Below are positions 1 through 6,870 of a DNA stretch of 17,365 nt, one piece after another. This DNA is from Opitutia bacterium UBA7397 (GTDB lineage Bacteria; Verrucomicrobiota; Verrucomicrobiia; Opitutales; UBA953). Each line of letters begins with the position of its first letter. The stretch's first letter is position 1. A program made the position numbers and the translations under genes. The stretch lies in the NCBI GenBank assembly GCA_002470605.1, contig DKND01000015.1, positions 61,515 to 78,879 on the forward strand. The letters are read 5' to 3'. Below the pieces are notes generated by a model, which did no database searches, was not told the origin of the DNA, and saw only the letters and a program-made list of their open reading frames with translations.

Positions 1-962
1 CCGCCGACCTGCGCCGCCAAGGCATCGGAGAGATAATCACCATTGAGATTAAGGGTGGCGATGACGTCGAAGTCGGTCGGACGTGTGAGAATTTGCTGCA
101 AGGTGATGTCCGCGATCGCGTCCTTGATGATTAGGCCTGCGCCAGGCTTGCCTTCGGGAATCTTGCACCAAGGTCCGCCATCGATTTCGACGGCGCCAAA
201 CTCGCTCTTCGCCAAATCATAACCCCACTTCATGAAGGCGCCTTCGGTGTACTTCATGATATTGCCTTTATGCACGAGCGTCAGCGACTTGCGCTTGAAC
301 TCGATGGCATACTGGATCGCAGAACGGATCAGGCGCTCGGAGCCCGGACGGCTGACGGGCTTGATGCCCAAGCCTACCGTGGCGGGCTGCTCTTCGCCAA
401 AGCGGATTTTCTTAAACTCCTTGGGGAAGTTTGTCTTGATGAAATCCAGCGTCTTCAGGGCGATTTCGGATCCGGCTTCGAAATCGATGCCAGCGTAGAT
501 ATCTTCGGTGTTTTCGCGGAAGATCACCATATCGACTTTCGATGGATTCTTGACGGGCGAAGGGACGCCAGTGAACCACTGCACGGGACGCAGGCAAACG
601 TAGAGGTCGAGTTGCTGGCGGAGCGCCACATTAAGAGAACGGATACCGCCGCCGGTCGGAGTGGTGAGCGGCCCCTTGATCCCGACCAAGTAATCACGGA
701 AAGCAGTCAGAGTCTCTTCGGGCAGCCAGTTTCCCGTCTGCTTGAACGCTTTTTCGCCGGCAAGTACTTCGTGCCAATGAATCTGGCGCTTATCCGCGTA
801 AGCCTTGGCCACCGCAGCGTCGAAGACCCGGACGGAAGCACGCCAGATATCCGGACCCGTTCCGTCGCCCTCGATGAAAGGGACAATCGGCTGACTTGGG
901 ACATTCAGTTTACCATTTGCAATGGTGATTCGGCTGGCGCCGGCGGGGATAGGGGAACTCAT
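1..962 (-). CDS. icd: NADP-dependent isocitrate dehydrogenase, 3' end outside the window
   Basis: This enzyme of the TCA cycle oxidatively decarboxylates isocitrate to 2-oxoglutarate with NADP+ in the cytoplasm. Reading the minus strand from the ATG at 960-962 gives 320 residues with no stop before the window edge; the E. coli enzyme has about 416, so roughly the last quarter is missing. The dinucleotide-enzyme start FIEGDGTGPDIW is at residues 29-40. The isocitrate-binding segment TPTGGGIRSLNVALRQ (101-116) carries Ser109, equivalent to the serine phosphorylated by AceK in E. coli. LRPVQWF, MVIFRENTEDIYAGID (145-160), LVHKGNIMKYTEGAF (229-243) and the C-terminal TLNLNGDYLSD region are all typical of the prokaryotic homodimeric family. 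The start gives a normal N-terminus, but no Shine-Dalgarno sequence is visible before it. The next gene upstream on the same strand ends at a terminator, so icd probably has its own promoter between about 963 and 1040. Confidence 0.95.
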   Translation of the reverse strand, partial: MSSPIPAGASRITIANGKLNVPSQPIVPFIEGDGTGPDIWRASVRVFDAAVAKAYADKRQIHWHEVLAGEKAFKQTGNWLPEETLTAFRDYLVGIKGPLTTPTGGGIRSLNVALRQQLDLYVCLRPVQWFTGVPSPVKNPSKVDMVIFRENTEDIYAGIDFEAGSEIALKTLDFIKTNFPKEFKKIRFGEEQPATVGLGIKPVSRPGSERLIRSAIQYAIEFKRKSLTLVHKGNIMKYTEGAFMKWGYDLAKSEFGAVEIDGGPWCKIPEGKPGAGLIIKDAIADITLQQILTRPTDFDVIATLNLNGDYLSDALAAQVG

Positions 963-1030
963 GGGTCAAAGGGTGATAACAAACCGTGTTCGGGGGGATG
1001 GTTTCAAGCCTATACGATTAAAGAAGGTGG

Positions 1031-1066
1031 AGAAAAGAAAAGGACCCCCTTGCGGGGGTCCTTGAT
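1031..1066 (-). terminator. Intrinsic terminator after the tandem ribbon-helix-helix gene
   Basis: A perfect 10-bp stem, AAGGACCCCC at 1040-1049 and GGGGGTCCTT at 1054-1063, encloses a 4-base loop. Read on the minus strand the stem is followed by TTTCTTTTCT, a T-rich tail, so it should end transcripts coming from the minus-strand gene at 1122-1517 before they reach icd. The plus-strand tail (GATTT) is weaker. Confidence 0.85.
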
Positions 1067-1121
1067 TTAACCGGGAGTGCCGGCGCCATCCGTCACGAAT
1101 GACGGAAAAGACTAGGAAGAA

Positions 1122-1187
1122 TTACTTCTTCTTAGCTTTGGTGGCTTTTTTGGCGCTCTTTTTAGCAGCAGCCTTCTTTTTTGCCAT
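1122..1187 (-). CDS. Possible nested 21-residue Lys/Ala-rich basic peptide
   Basis: This is an in-frame alternative start inside the tandem ribbon-helix-helix gene. The ATG at 1185-1187 begins a 21-residue peptide, MAKKK followed by alternating Ala and Lys runs, ending at the TAA at 1122-1124. TAAGGA (minus strand, positions 1195-1200) sits 7 bases before it, the clearest Shine-Dalgarno signal in the whole window, where most genes have none. The bases just upstream (about 1188-1225) are A-rich and look more like an untranslated leader than the GC-rich coding sequence around them. It could be an independently translated histone-like peptide or only the tail of the longer protein. Both may be made. 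Confidence 0.4.
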   Translation of the reverse strand: MAKKKAAAKKSAKKATKAKKK

Positions 1188-1517
1188 AGTTTTTTCCTTA
1201 GTTTGGATCGTTGTTGGGTTAGAGGGCAGCGCCTGCAGCGCCACCCTGACGATTCGCCCTACACTGACCCGCGCATGCTTTGCTTGGCGGGTAATACGAG
1301 TGCGGAGCTCCGACGGTACGCGGAAAGAAACTTGGCGAGAACGAGAAGGCTCGATCGCCGGGCGAGAGTCATCGAAACAATCCAGCGCGTGCCGGATGAC
1401 TTCGCTGAGCGTGGTGAAACCGGACCGATGCTGAAAGGCGATCGCTTCAGAGTGCAACTTCGGGGGAAGGGACACGGTGATGAGACTTTCGCTCGGGGTT
1501 TCGGTTCGGTTCGTCAC
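1122..1517 (-). CDS. Tandem ribbon-helix-helix DNA-binding protein with a lysine-rich tail
   Basis: I do not recognise a named family for this 131-residue protein. It shows two ribbon-helix-helix (Arc/MetJ/CopG-like) patterns in one chain. Module 1 (about 12-48) has the strand LITVSLP followed by two helices ending EVIRHALDCF. Module 2 (about 61-97) has the strand RQVSFRVP followed by helices ending GRIVRVALQAL. Such folds normally dimerise to bind DNA, so two in tandem could form an intramolecular pseudo-dimer (inference). Residues 111-131 are almost only Lys and Ala, like a histone-H1-type tail, and would bind DNA non-specifically. The start is GTG at 1515-1517; there is no other in-frame ATG until Met111. 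Met111 is itself preceded by TAAGGA with a 7-base gap, so a separate short product is possible. The gene is divergent from a metal-export ATPase and may regulate it, itself, or both. Confidence 0.7.
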   Translation of the reverse strand: MTNRTETPSESLITVSLPPKLHSEAIAFQHRSGFTTLSEVIRHALDCFDDSRPAIEPSRSRQVSFRVPSELRTRITRQAKHARVSVGRIVRVALQALPSNPTTIQTKEKTMAKKKAAAKKSAKKATKAKKK

Positions 1518-1546
1518 GTTTCGGTTAACTCTTAGTAAGATTGATA

Positions 1547-1575
1547 ATCATAATCCGCGCTTGCGCAAGCGGAAA
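1547..1575 (-). promoter_or_regulatory. Candidate promoter of the ribbon-helix-helix gene with a 14-bp palindrome
   Basis: On the minus strand, TTTCCG (1570-1575) and TATGAT (1547-1552, five of six matches to the -10 consensus) are separated by exactly 17 bases. The perfect palindrome CGCTTGCGCAAGCG (1558-1571) fills most of the spacer and touches the -35 box. A repressor bound there would block this promoter. The predicted transcription start is about 20 bases before the GTG start codon. The promoter call is by eye only; the palindrome is certain. Confidence 0.45.
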
Positions 1576-1677
1576 TTTACATACCGCCAGACGACGCATC
1601 ACGCGCAGAAAAAATCCACCTGAAATCTGCGCGCGTAAATATGATTTCACTACGCGATGCGGACGTCACGCCGACGG

Positions 1678-1706
1678 TTGACGACAAGTTATAACTTAAA
1701 TAACTT
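1678..1706 (+). promoter_or_regulatory. Candidate promoter/operator of the metal-export ATPase gene
   Basis: TTGACG (1678-1683, five of six matches to the -35 consensus) and TAACTT (1701-1706, a weak -10) are 17 bases apart. The perfect 12-bp palindrome AAGTTATAACTT (1686-1697) lies within the spacer, a placement typical of metal-responsive repressor or MerR-type operators. TAACTT also occurs twice (1692-1697 and 1701-1706). Transcription would start at about 1713, the A of the ATG, so the mRNA may be leaderless; no Shine-Dalgarno sequence is present. An additional interrupted repeat, CGCGCAG (1602-1608) with CTGCGCG (1627-1633), lies upstream. Confidence 0.4.
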
Positions 1707-1712
1707 CCGGCC

Positions 1713-3623
1713 ATGTCCGCACACCATCACCCCGAGGAAGATCACGCGGGCGAATGGCGCGGACTTGCGACTTTAGCCTTTGTTTGCGGGCTCGGAGGCA
1801 TCGCGGCGCTCCTTGCACATTCCTCCGGTGCAGCACCCTGGATAAGCTATCTCCTGGCGGGCGGCGCGAGTCTGGCCGGCGGCTGGGAAGCCGCGGAAGA
1901 AGGTTGGCATGCGCTTCGTTGGCATCGCCGTGTCGACGTCCACACGCTCATGCTTTTGGCGGCGCTCGGCGCTTGGATTGTCGGTCGGCCGTTGGAAGGC
2001 GTGCTGCTGTTGTTCCTCTTTTCGACCGCCGGAGCGATCGAACATTACGCCATGGACCGCACCCGCGGCGCCATCGATGCGTTGCTTGATCGGGCGCCGA
2101 AGAAAGCCCGGCAAATCACCGCCGAAGGTAATGAAATCGAGGTTCCGGTCGCTGGCCTCCGGCCTGGAGACCGTGTTGTCATCCTCCCAGGAGAACTGGT
2201 GCCGGCGGACGGCAAAGTCGAATCCGGCGAGAGTGCGATCGATGAATCGACCCTCACCGGGGAAGCCAAACCTGTCGACAAACAGACCGGAAGCGACGTT
2301 TCGGGCGGTACGCTTAATTCCTGGGGCAGATTGATTGTGCGCGTGACCAAAGCCGAACAAGACAGTGCTCTTCACCGCATCGTTAAGCTCATCCGCGAGG
2401 CCCAAGAGAGCAAGGCGCCGGCCCAGCGCGCCATTGATCGCTGGGGCGACATCTACGCCATTTTCACCCTCTCCGCTGCCGCCCTATTCTTCATCGTTCT
2501 GCTGTCTACGGGCGTTTCCGCCATCGGCGATGACCGTTCAGCGCTTTACCGTGCCATGACGCTACTGGTCGTGCTTAGCCCCTGCGCCCTCGTGCTTTCG
2601 GTGCCCTCCGCCGTGCTGGCGGCCATCGCCGCCGGCGCGCGTCATGGCATCTTATTCCGAGGTGGCGCGGCCGTAGAACGCCTAGCGGACGTTGATTGCA
2701 TCTGCTTTGATAAGACCGGGACACTGACCGCCGGAGAACCCGAAGTCGCGGCCTTGGAAGTTTTCCCCACGACGGCTGACCGCCGCCGCGCGCTGAGTGC
2801 ATTCCTGTCGCTTGAAGCAGGTACCACCCACCCTTTTGCAGCCGGTATCGTCCGCGCCTGTCAAAACGAGGGTGCCGTCATGCTGGCAGTCAAAGGGCTG
2901 TCTAATTCACCCGGACAAGGGGTTTCAGGCGCAGTCGAAGGGACACGCTGGAGCGTCGGGACGCGTGAATTCACCGGAAGTCATGAACTTGCCGGAGCCG
3001 GAGTTCCTGCTGGAGCCATTGTCAGCGAGGTATGGGCCTCTGATGGCACCGTAACCATTCGCGCCACTCTCGTTGACCGCATCCGTCCGGAAAGTGCCCC
3101 CACCCTCGCCTCTCTGCATACCCGAGGCATCCGCACCATGATGCTGACGGGAGACCGCGAAGAGGCCGCCGCGGTGGCCGCCCGACAAGTCGGAGTGCAA
3201 AGCTACGCTGCCGCTCTCACCCCTGACGCCAAAATGGCTGCCATCCGTCGGCTGTCGTCCGAAGGCCATGTCGTAGCCATGGTAGGCGATGGCGTAAACG
3301 ATGCCCCAAGCCTTGCCGCCGCCGATGTGGCCGTGGGCATGGGCGGACGTGGTAGTGATGCCGCCCTTGAATCCAGCGACGTCGTCCTGACGGACGATCG
3401 AATTGGTCGCCTTGTCGACGCCATCGAGCTTAGCCGAAGCGCACGGGCCGCGATTCGCTTTAATGTCATCCTTTCCATCGGGGCGGCCCTAGGGATGGCC
3501 GTGACCGTCATCCTGTCACCAGGAGTCCCACTTACCATCGGCGTCATGGTCCACGAAGGCAGCACCGTCTTGGTCTGTCTGAATGGCCTGCGCCTCCTAA
3601 CCCATCGTCCCGTTCGCCGCTAA
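1713..3623 (+). CDS. P1B-4 type heavy-metal exporting P-type ATPase
   Basis: This is an inner-membrane ATP-driven pump that should expel a transition metal from the cytoplasm. The 636-residue protein has the actuator-domain TGE at 182-184, the phosphorylated Asp333 in DKTGTLT, the nucleotide-binding/hinge motifs TGD (479-481) and GDGVNDAP (525-532), and hydrophobic segments near 17-35, 77-107, 246-268, 278-302 and 584-627. The membrane metal site is SPC (289-291) rather than CPC, and the last helix carries HEGST (614-618). That pair defines the P1B-4 subgroup (CoaT, CtpD, PfeT), which export Co2+, Fe2+ or Zn2+. Which metal is moved here cannot be read from sequence. There is no N-terminal HMA domain, only a His/Asp/Glu-rich start (HHHPEED), also usual for P1B-4. 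The gene stands alone, divergent from a ribbon-helix-helix DNA-binding protein, with a palindrome in its likely promoter. Confidence 0.93.
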   Translation: MSAHHHPEEDHAGEWRGLATLAFVCGLGGIAALLAHSSGAAPWISYLLAGGASLAGGWEAAEEGWHALRWHRRVDVHTLMLLAALGAWIVGRPLEGVLLLFLFSTAGAIEHYAMDRTRGAIDALLDRAPKKARQITAEGNEIEVPVAGLRPGDRVVILPGELVPADGKVESGESAIDESTLTGEAKPVDKQTGSDVSGGTLNSWGRLIVRVTKAEQDSALHRIVKLIREAQESKAPAQRAIDRWGDIYAIFTLSAAALFFIVLLSTGVSAIGDDRSALYRAMTLLVVLSPCALVLSVPSAVLAAIAAGARHGILFRGGAAVERLADVDCICFDKTGTLTAGEPEVAALEVFPTTADRRRALSAFLSLEAGTTHPFAAGIVRACQNEGAVMLAVKGLSNSPGQGVSGAVEGTRWSVGTREFTGSHELAGAGVPAGAIVSEVWASDGTVTIRATLVDRIRPESAPTLASLHTRGIRTMMLTGDREEAAAVAARQVGVQSYAAALTPDAKMAAIRRLSSEGHVVAMVGDGVNDAPSLAAADVAVGMGGRGSDAALESSDVVLTDDRIGRLVDAIELSRSARAAIRFNVILSIGAALGMAVTVILSPGVPLTIGVMVHEGSTVLVCLNGLRLLTHRPVRR

Positions 3624-3627
3624 GGCA

Positions 3628-3664
3628 CAAAAAGGGCGCCACTCCGAGAGGGGCGCCCTTTAAA
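3628..3664. terminator. Bidirectional terminator between the ATPase and rng genes
   Basis: A perfect 10-bp stem, AAAGGGCGCC (3631-3640) with GGCGCCCTTT (3652-3661), has an 11-base loop and lies between convergent genes. It is flanked by CAAAA on the left and AAAAG on the right, giving a T-run on either strand. It begins a few bases after the ATPase stop and lies about 20 bases after the rng stop on the minus strand, so it can serve both. Confidence 0.85.
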
Positions 3665-3684
3665 AGCAGGATTAACCCCGAGAC

Positions 3685-5406
3685 TTAGCGTAGCTCCTTG
3701 CCGGCGCCATCGAAGAGCTTGAAGGCTTCGATGCTATAGGCAGGATCAGGCTTAGTACCCAGACGCACCTTACAGGACTTCATCAAGTCACGGAAGAACT
3801 CGCGGTCCTCGGTCACGATGCGGTCTAGGTTGATTGGGTGAAGCAGGATGTTGATTTCAAGCTCCTTGTCGGGTCCGTAAGTCTCGCGCAATCTGCGAAT
3901 CGTGCTGAGCAATTTGCGTTGGATTTCGACGGAGACCGTCCGCGGGTTCTTTACGATGCCGCGACCTTGGCAATGCGGACAAGCCGTATACATCGAGGTC
4001 GTATTCGACTCGGTGTGGCGTTGCCGGGTCATCTGGAGAACGCCTAATTGCGAAATAGGAAGAATCTGGTGCTTGGCCCGGTCGCCCTCCATCGCCTCGC
4101 GCATGGTGTCATAGACCTTCTTACGGTCCTTAGGGTTCTTCATGTCGATCGTGTCGACCATAATGAGACCGCCTAAGTTGCGGAGTTGGATTTGACGTGC
4201 GGCTTCGGTGACGGCTTCAAGGTTCGCCTGAACGATATAGTCCTTACCGTCCTTGGTCGCACCACGATGGGAGCCCGTATTGACGTCGATTGCCGTGAGA
4301 GCCTCGGTTTCGTCGATGACGATTTCACCGCCGCTGGGCAACGGCACGCGACGTTGGAAGAGCTGCTCAATCTGACGCTCGATGTTATACCGCTCAAAGA
4401 CGGGAATCGGGTCGTTATAAAGCTCCACGCGAGAGCGCGAACGAGGTGAGATTTCGCCGACCAACTCCTGGACGAGCTTAAAGTCTTCTTCATTATCGAC
4501 CAGGATACGGTCAACTTCTTCGGTCAAGAAATCGCGTACCGTACGCTCGATCAGCCCAGGCTCGCTATACAACAAGATAGGCTTGCGCTCGGGAGCGTTG
4601 ATTTTTTCGACGATTGCCTGCCAGCGACGAAGCAAGACGTGCAAATCGCGCACGAACCAGCGGGCCTGTTTGCCTTCGCCCGCGGTACGGATGATGATGC
4701 CCATGCCTTCAGGGATGGTCAGCGAACGGAGGATATCTTTTAGCCGTTCGCGCTCTGATGCTTCTTCAATCTTACGAGAAACGCCGCAAGCTCCACTGAA
4801 AGGCATCAAGACGAGGTAACGGCCCGCCAAGGCGATATTGGTCGTCGAACGCGGACCCTTGGTCCCGATCTGATCTTTGACGACTTGGATGACAATATCT
4901 GAGCCGGCCGGGAAAAGCTGGGGGATGTCCTTGGCCTGGTAGCGAGCCTTACGCTGCTTTTGTTCGGCGGATTCGTTATCCCGGATGAATTCTACCTGCG
5001 AGTCATTGGCAGCTGGGAGCATGTCCCAGTAGTGCAGGAAAGCATTCTTAGGTTGGCCGATATCGACGAACGCGGCCTTGAGTCCGGCTTCGAGATTTTG
5101 GACGCGACCCTTGAAGATCGAGCCCACCATGCGGGTCTCGCCCTTGTGTTCGATTTCGAACTTATCGAGCACGCCATTGGTCAGCAAAGCGACTCGCTTC
5201 TCCAAGGTCTCGGCATTGATCACCAACTCTCGATAGACCGCCCGGTCTTTGGAGAAATGCTTTACGATGCGCTGCAGGAGCGGGAGCTCCTTGCGACGAC
5301 GGTCGGCATCCTCCGCCAGCTTATGCTGGTCAATCGGAGAGGTTTGTTCACCGCCTTCCGGCAGTTCATCTTGGATATCTTCAGGTTCAGTATTATTGTC
5401 GGGCAT
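3685..5406 (-). CDS. rng: Ribonuclease E/G family endoribonuclease (RNase G-like)
   Basis: This single-strand-specific endoribonuclease acts in mRNA decay and in rRNA and tRNA maturation. The 573 residues contain an N-terminal charged extension (about 1-60) not present in E. coli RNase G, then an S1 RNA-binding region (GSIFKGRVQNLEAGLKAAFVD, about 95-115, through 200). The DNase I-like catalytic core follows, with Asp374 in AIDVNTG and Asp418 in MVDTIDM, matching the metal-binding pair of E. coli RNase E (D303, D346). CPHC (Cys476, Cys479) is the Zn-link that joins protomers. The long C-terminal degradosome scaffold of RNase E is absent, so RNase G is the better name. The gene starts 5 bases after the rodA stop and is surely co-transcribed with it; pairing of rng with rod-shape genes is widespread in bacteria. 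A bidirectional terminator follows. Confidence 0.95.
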   Translation of the reverse strand: MPDNNTEPEDIQDELPEGGEQTSPIDQHKLAEDADRRRKELPLLQRIVKHFSKDRAVYRELVINAETLEKRVALLTNGVLDKFEIEHKGETRMVGSIFKGRVQNLEAGLKAAFVDIGQPKNAFLHYWDMLPAANDSQVEFIRDNESAEQKQRKARYQAKDIPQLFPAGSDIVIQVVKDQIGTKGPRSTTNIALAGRYLVLMPFSGACGVSRKIEEASERERLKDILRSLTIPEGMGIIIRTAGEGKQARWFVRDLHVLLRRWQAIVEKINAPERKPILLYSEPGLIERTVRDFLTEEVDRILVDNEEDFKLVQELVGEISPRSRSRVELYNDPIPVFERYNIERQIEQLFQRRVPLPSGGEIVIDETEALTAIDVNTGSHRGATKDGKDYIVQANLEAVTEAARQIQLRNLGGLIMVDTIDMKNPKDRKKVYDTMREAMEGDRAKHQILPISQLGVLQMTRQRHTESNTTSMYTACPHCQGRGIVKNPRTVSVEIQRKLLSTIRRLRETYGPDKELEINILLHPINLDRIVTEDREFFRDLMKSCKVRLGTKPDPAYSIEAFKLFDGAGKELR

Positions 5407-5411
5407 CTCGG

Positions 5412-6746
5412 TCAGGCGGTTAAGCCGGTTGCCGGAGAGCCTCCGCCTTCGCCGCCATCAGCCGAATGCCGATGAACGCTCTGGACTAGTCCAAGGAGCA
5501 GGAAACAGCTAAGTACGAAAGACCCTCCGTAGCTAAGAAAAGGAAGGGGGACCCCAGTGACGGGCATCAGATCGATGTTCATGCCGATATTAATGACGAC
5601 GTGGGTGCCGAGCACCACCGCCGCCCCGATCGCCAACAGCGCGCCGAACCGATCGGCCGCCATGGAGGCCGTGCGCACGACCCGCCAGAACAAGAGAGCA
5701 AATGCACCAATCACCAAGAGTCCGCCCGTGAGGCCGATCTCCTCGGCCATCCCGGAAAATAGAAAGTCGTTATGCGCGGCGGCTTCCGGCAAATAACCGA
5801 AACGCGCTTGCGTGCCATTTCCGATACCTTGACCGCTGACCCCGCCCCGACCGACCGCGATGACGGCTTGCCGGACATTCCAAGTCACGCCCAAGCCGCG
5901 AGGATCAATCACCTGAGGAGCGACAAAAGACATGATGCGCTCGCGCTGATAATCTTTTAACAAGAAAAACCAGGCGTTTTTTTCGTGATTACCTCGTACC
6001 GCCCGAGCCGGGTCGCGATCCTCAGGATGGCTTTCGGAATATTCGACAACGCCCTTGGAATATTCCCTCAGATCTAAGGCCAGAATACCCCCTAAAACAA
6101 GGGCTGACACCCCGGCCACCACAAAGAACCTGGAAGTAAGGCCGGCAACGTAGAGCAAGATAAATGAAAGCGGCAGGTAGATGAGTGCAGAACCTAAGTC
6201 AGGCTGCACAAAAATCAAGACAAACGGCACAGCAGCGGCCCCCAAAGCCTTCACGACAGTCAGCCATGTCGCACGGAAACTCCCGATCGGCAAACGCGAT
6301 AGCAAAGCGGCTAAAAAAACCAAGGCCCCGACCTTCGCGAATTCCGAGGGCTGCAGGGAGAACGGACCGAAATCCATCCAGCGCCGAGCCCCATTGATAC
6401 TTCGGATAAAACTACCCAAATCGGCTTTCAAAATAGCACAGAGAGCAATCGGCAGAAGCAAAGAGACGCCCACCAGGTAAATCCGGCGAGCATGGATCTG
6501 GATCAACCGGTAATCGACCGAAGAAACCGCCCAATACGCAACCCAACCCAAGGCGATAAAAACCATCTGCGAGCGGTAAAAGCCCGTGTCTTTCGCAATT
6601 CCCGCGGAATGAATGGCGACCACCCCCAATGAGCTCAGAAGAGCGATGACCACGACCTGCGTCCAATCCGTCCGCCAGGCAAAATTAGCAAATTTATCCC
6701 ACCAGATAGCGGCCGAGGATCGCTCGTCTTCTAGGAGGTGGGACAT
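5412..6746 (-). CDS. rodA: RodA peptidoglycan glycosyltransferase (SEDS family)
   Basis: This inner-membrane protein polymerises lipid II into glycan strands during side-wall growth, working with a class B penicillin-binding protein. With the ATG at 6744-6746 the protein has 444 residues and about ten hydrophobic segments. SEDS signatures are NGARRWMDFGPFSLQPSEFAK (118-138), QPDLGSA (181-187), AHNDF with Asp327 matching the catalytic Asp262 of E. coli RodA, and GVPLPFLSYGGS (398-409). An open frame continues upstream to 6890, but those residues are Arg-rich, do not resemble RodA and would overlap the start of rny. The start at 6746 has AAGG 4-8 bases before it. A 30-residue stretch between the central helices (about 225-255) is acidic and longer than in E. 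coli RodA (about 370 residues). The C-terminus is Gly-rich. It heads the rodA-rng operon and is divergent from rny. Confidence 0.92.
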   Translation of the reverse strand: MSHLLEDERSSAAIWWDKFANFAWRTDWTQVVVIALLSSLGVVAIHSAGIAKDTGFYRSQMVFIALGWVAYWAVSSVDYRLIQIHARRIYLVGVSLLLPIALCAILKADLGSFIRSINGARRWMDFGPFSLQPSEFAKVGALVFLAALLSRLPIGSFRATWLTVVKALGAAAVPFVLIFVQPDLGSALIYLPLSFILLYVAGLTSRFFVVAGVSALVLGGILALDLREYSKGVVEYSESHPEDRDPARAVRGNHEKNAWFFLLKDYQRERIMSFVAPQVIDPRGLGVTWNVRQAVIAVGRGGVSGQGIGNGTQARFGYLPEAAAHNDFLFSGMAEEIGLTGGLLVIGAFALLFWRVVRTASMAADRFGALLAIGAAVVLGTHVVINIGMNIDLMPVTGVPLPFLSYGGSFVLSCFLLLGLVQSVHRHSADGGEGGGSPATGLTA

Positions 6747-6870
6747 GCCCTTAGGCAACCCAGATTGGGCTGGGGTGGCAAGGCGAACCTCCCGAAAGGG
6801 CTTGCGACTAAGCCTCCGAGCGTAAGCGTATGACCCCCGGAACCTCCGGTAAGCACTAAGCCTTCCTTCT

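Noticed and set aside
270..1070. 266-codon plus-strand open frame opposite icd
   Set aside because: The minus strand encodes a clear isocitrate dehydrogenase over the same bases; the plus frame has no recognisable motif and runs into a terminator stem.
1090..1105. CCGTCA/TGACGG hairpin just after the ribbon-helix-helix stop codon
   Set aside because: It is a 6-bp stem without a T-run on the minus strand; the stronger 10-bp terminator at 1040-1063 explains transcript ending.
1099..1535. Two overlapping plus-strand open frames opposite the ribbon-helix-helix gene
   Set aside because: They have no domain pattern; the minus strand shows two ordered DNA-binding modules and a terminator in the right direction.
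6807..6863. ACTAAGCCT repeated at 6807-6815 and 6855-6863 between rodA and rny
   Set aside because: Two 9-base copies 48 bases apart without symmetry or promoter boxes are too little to call an operator.
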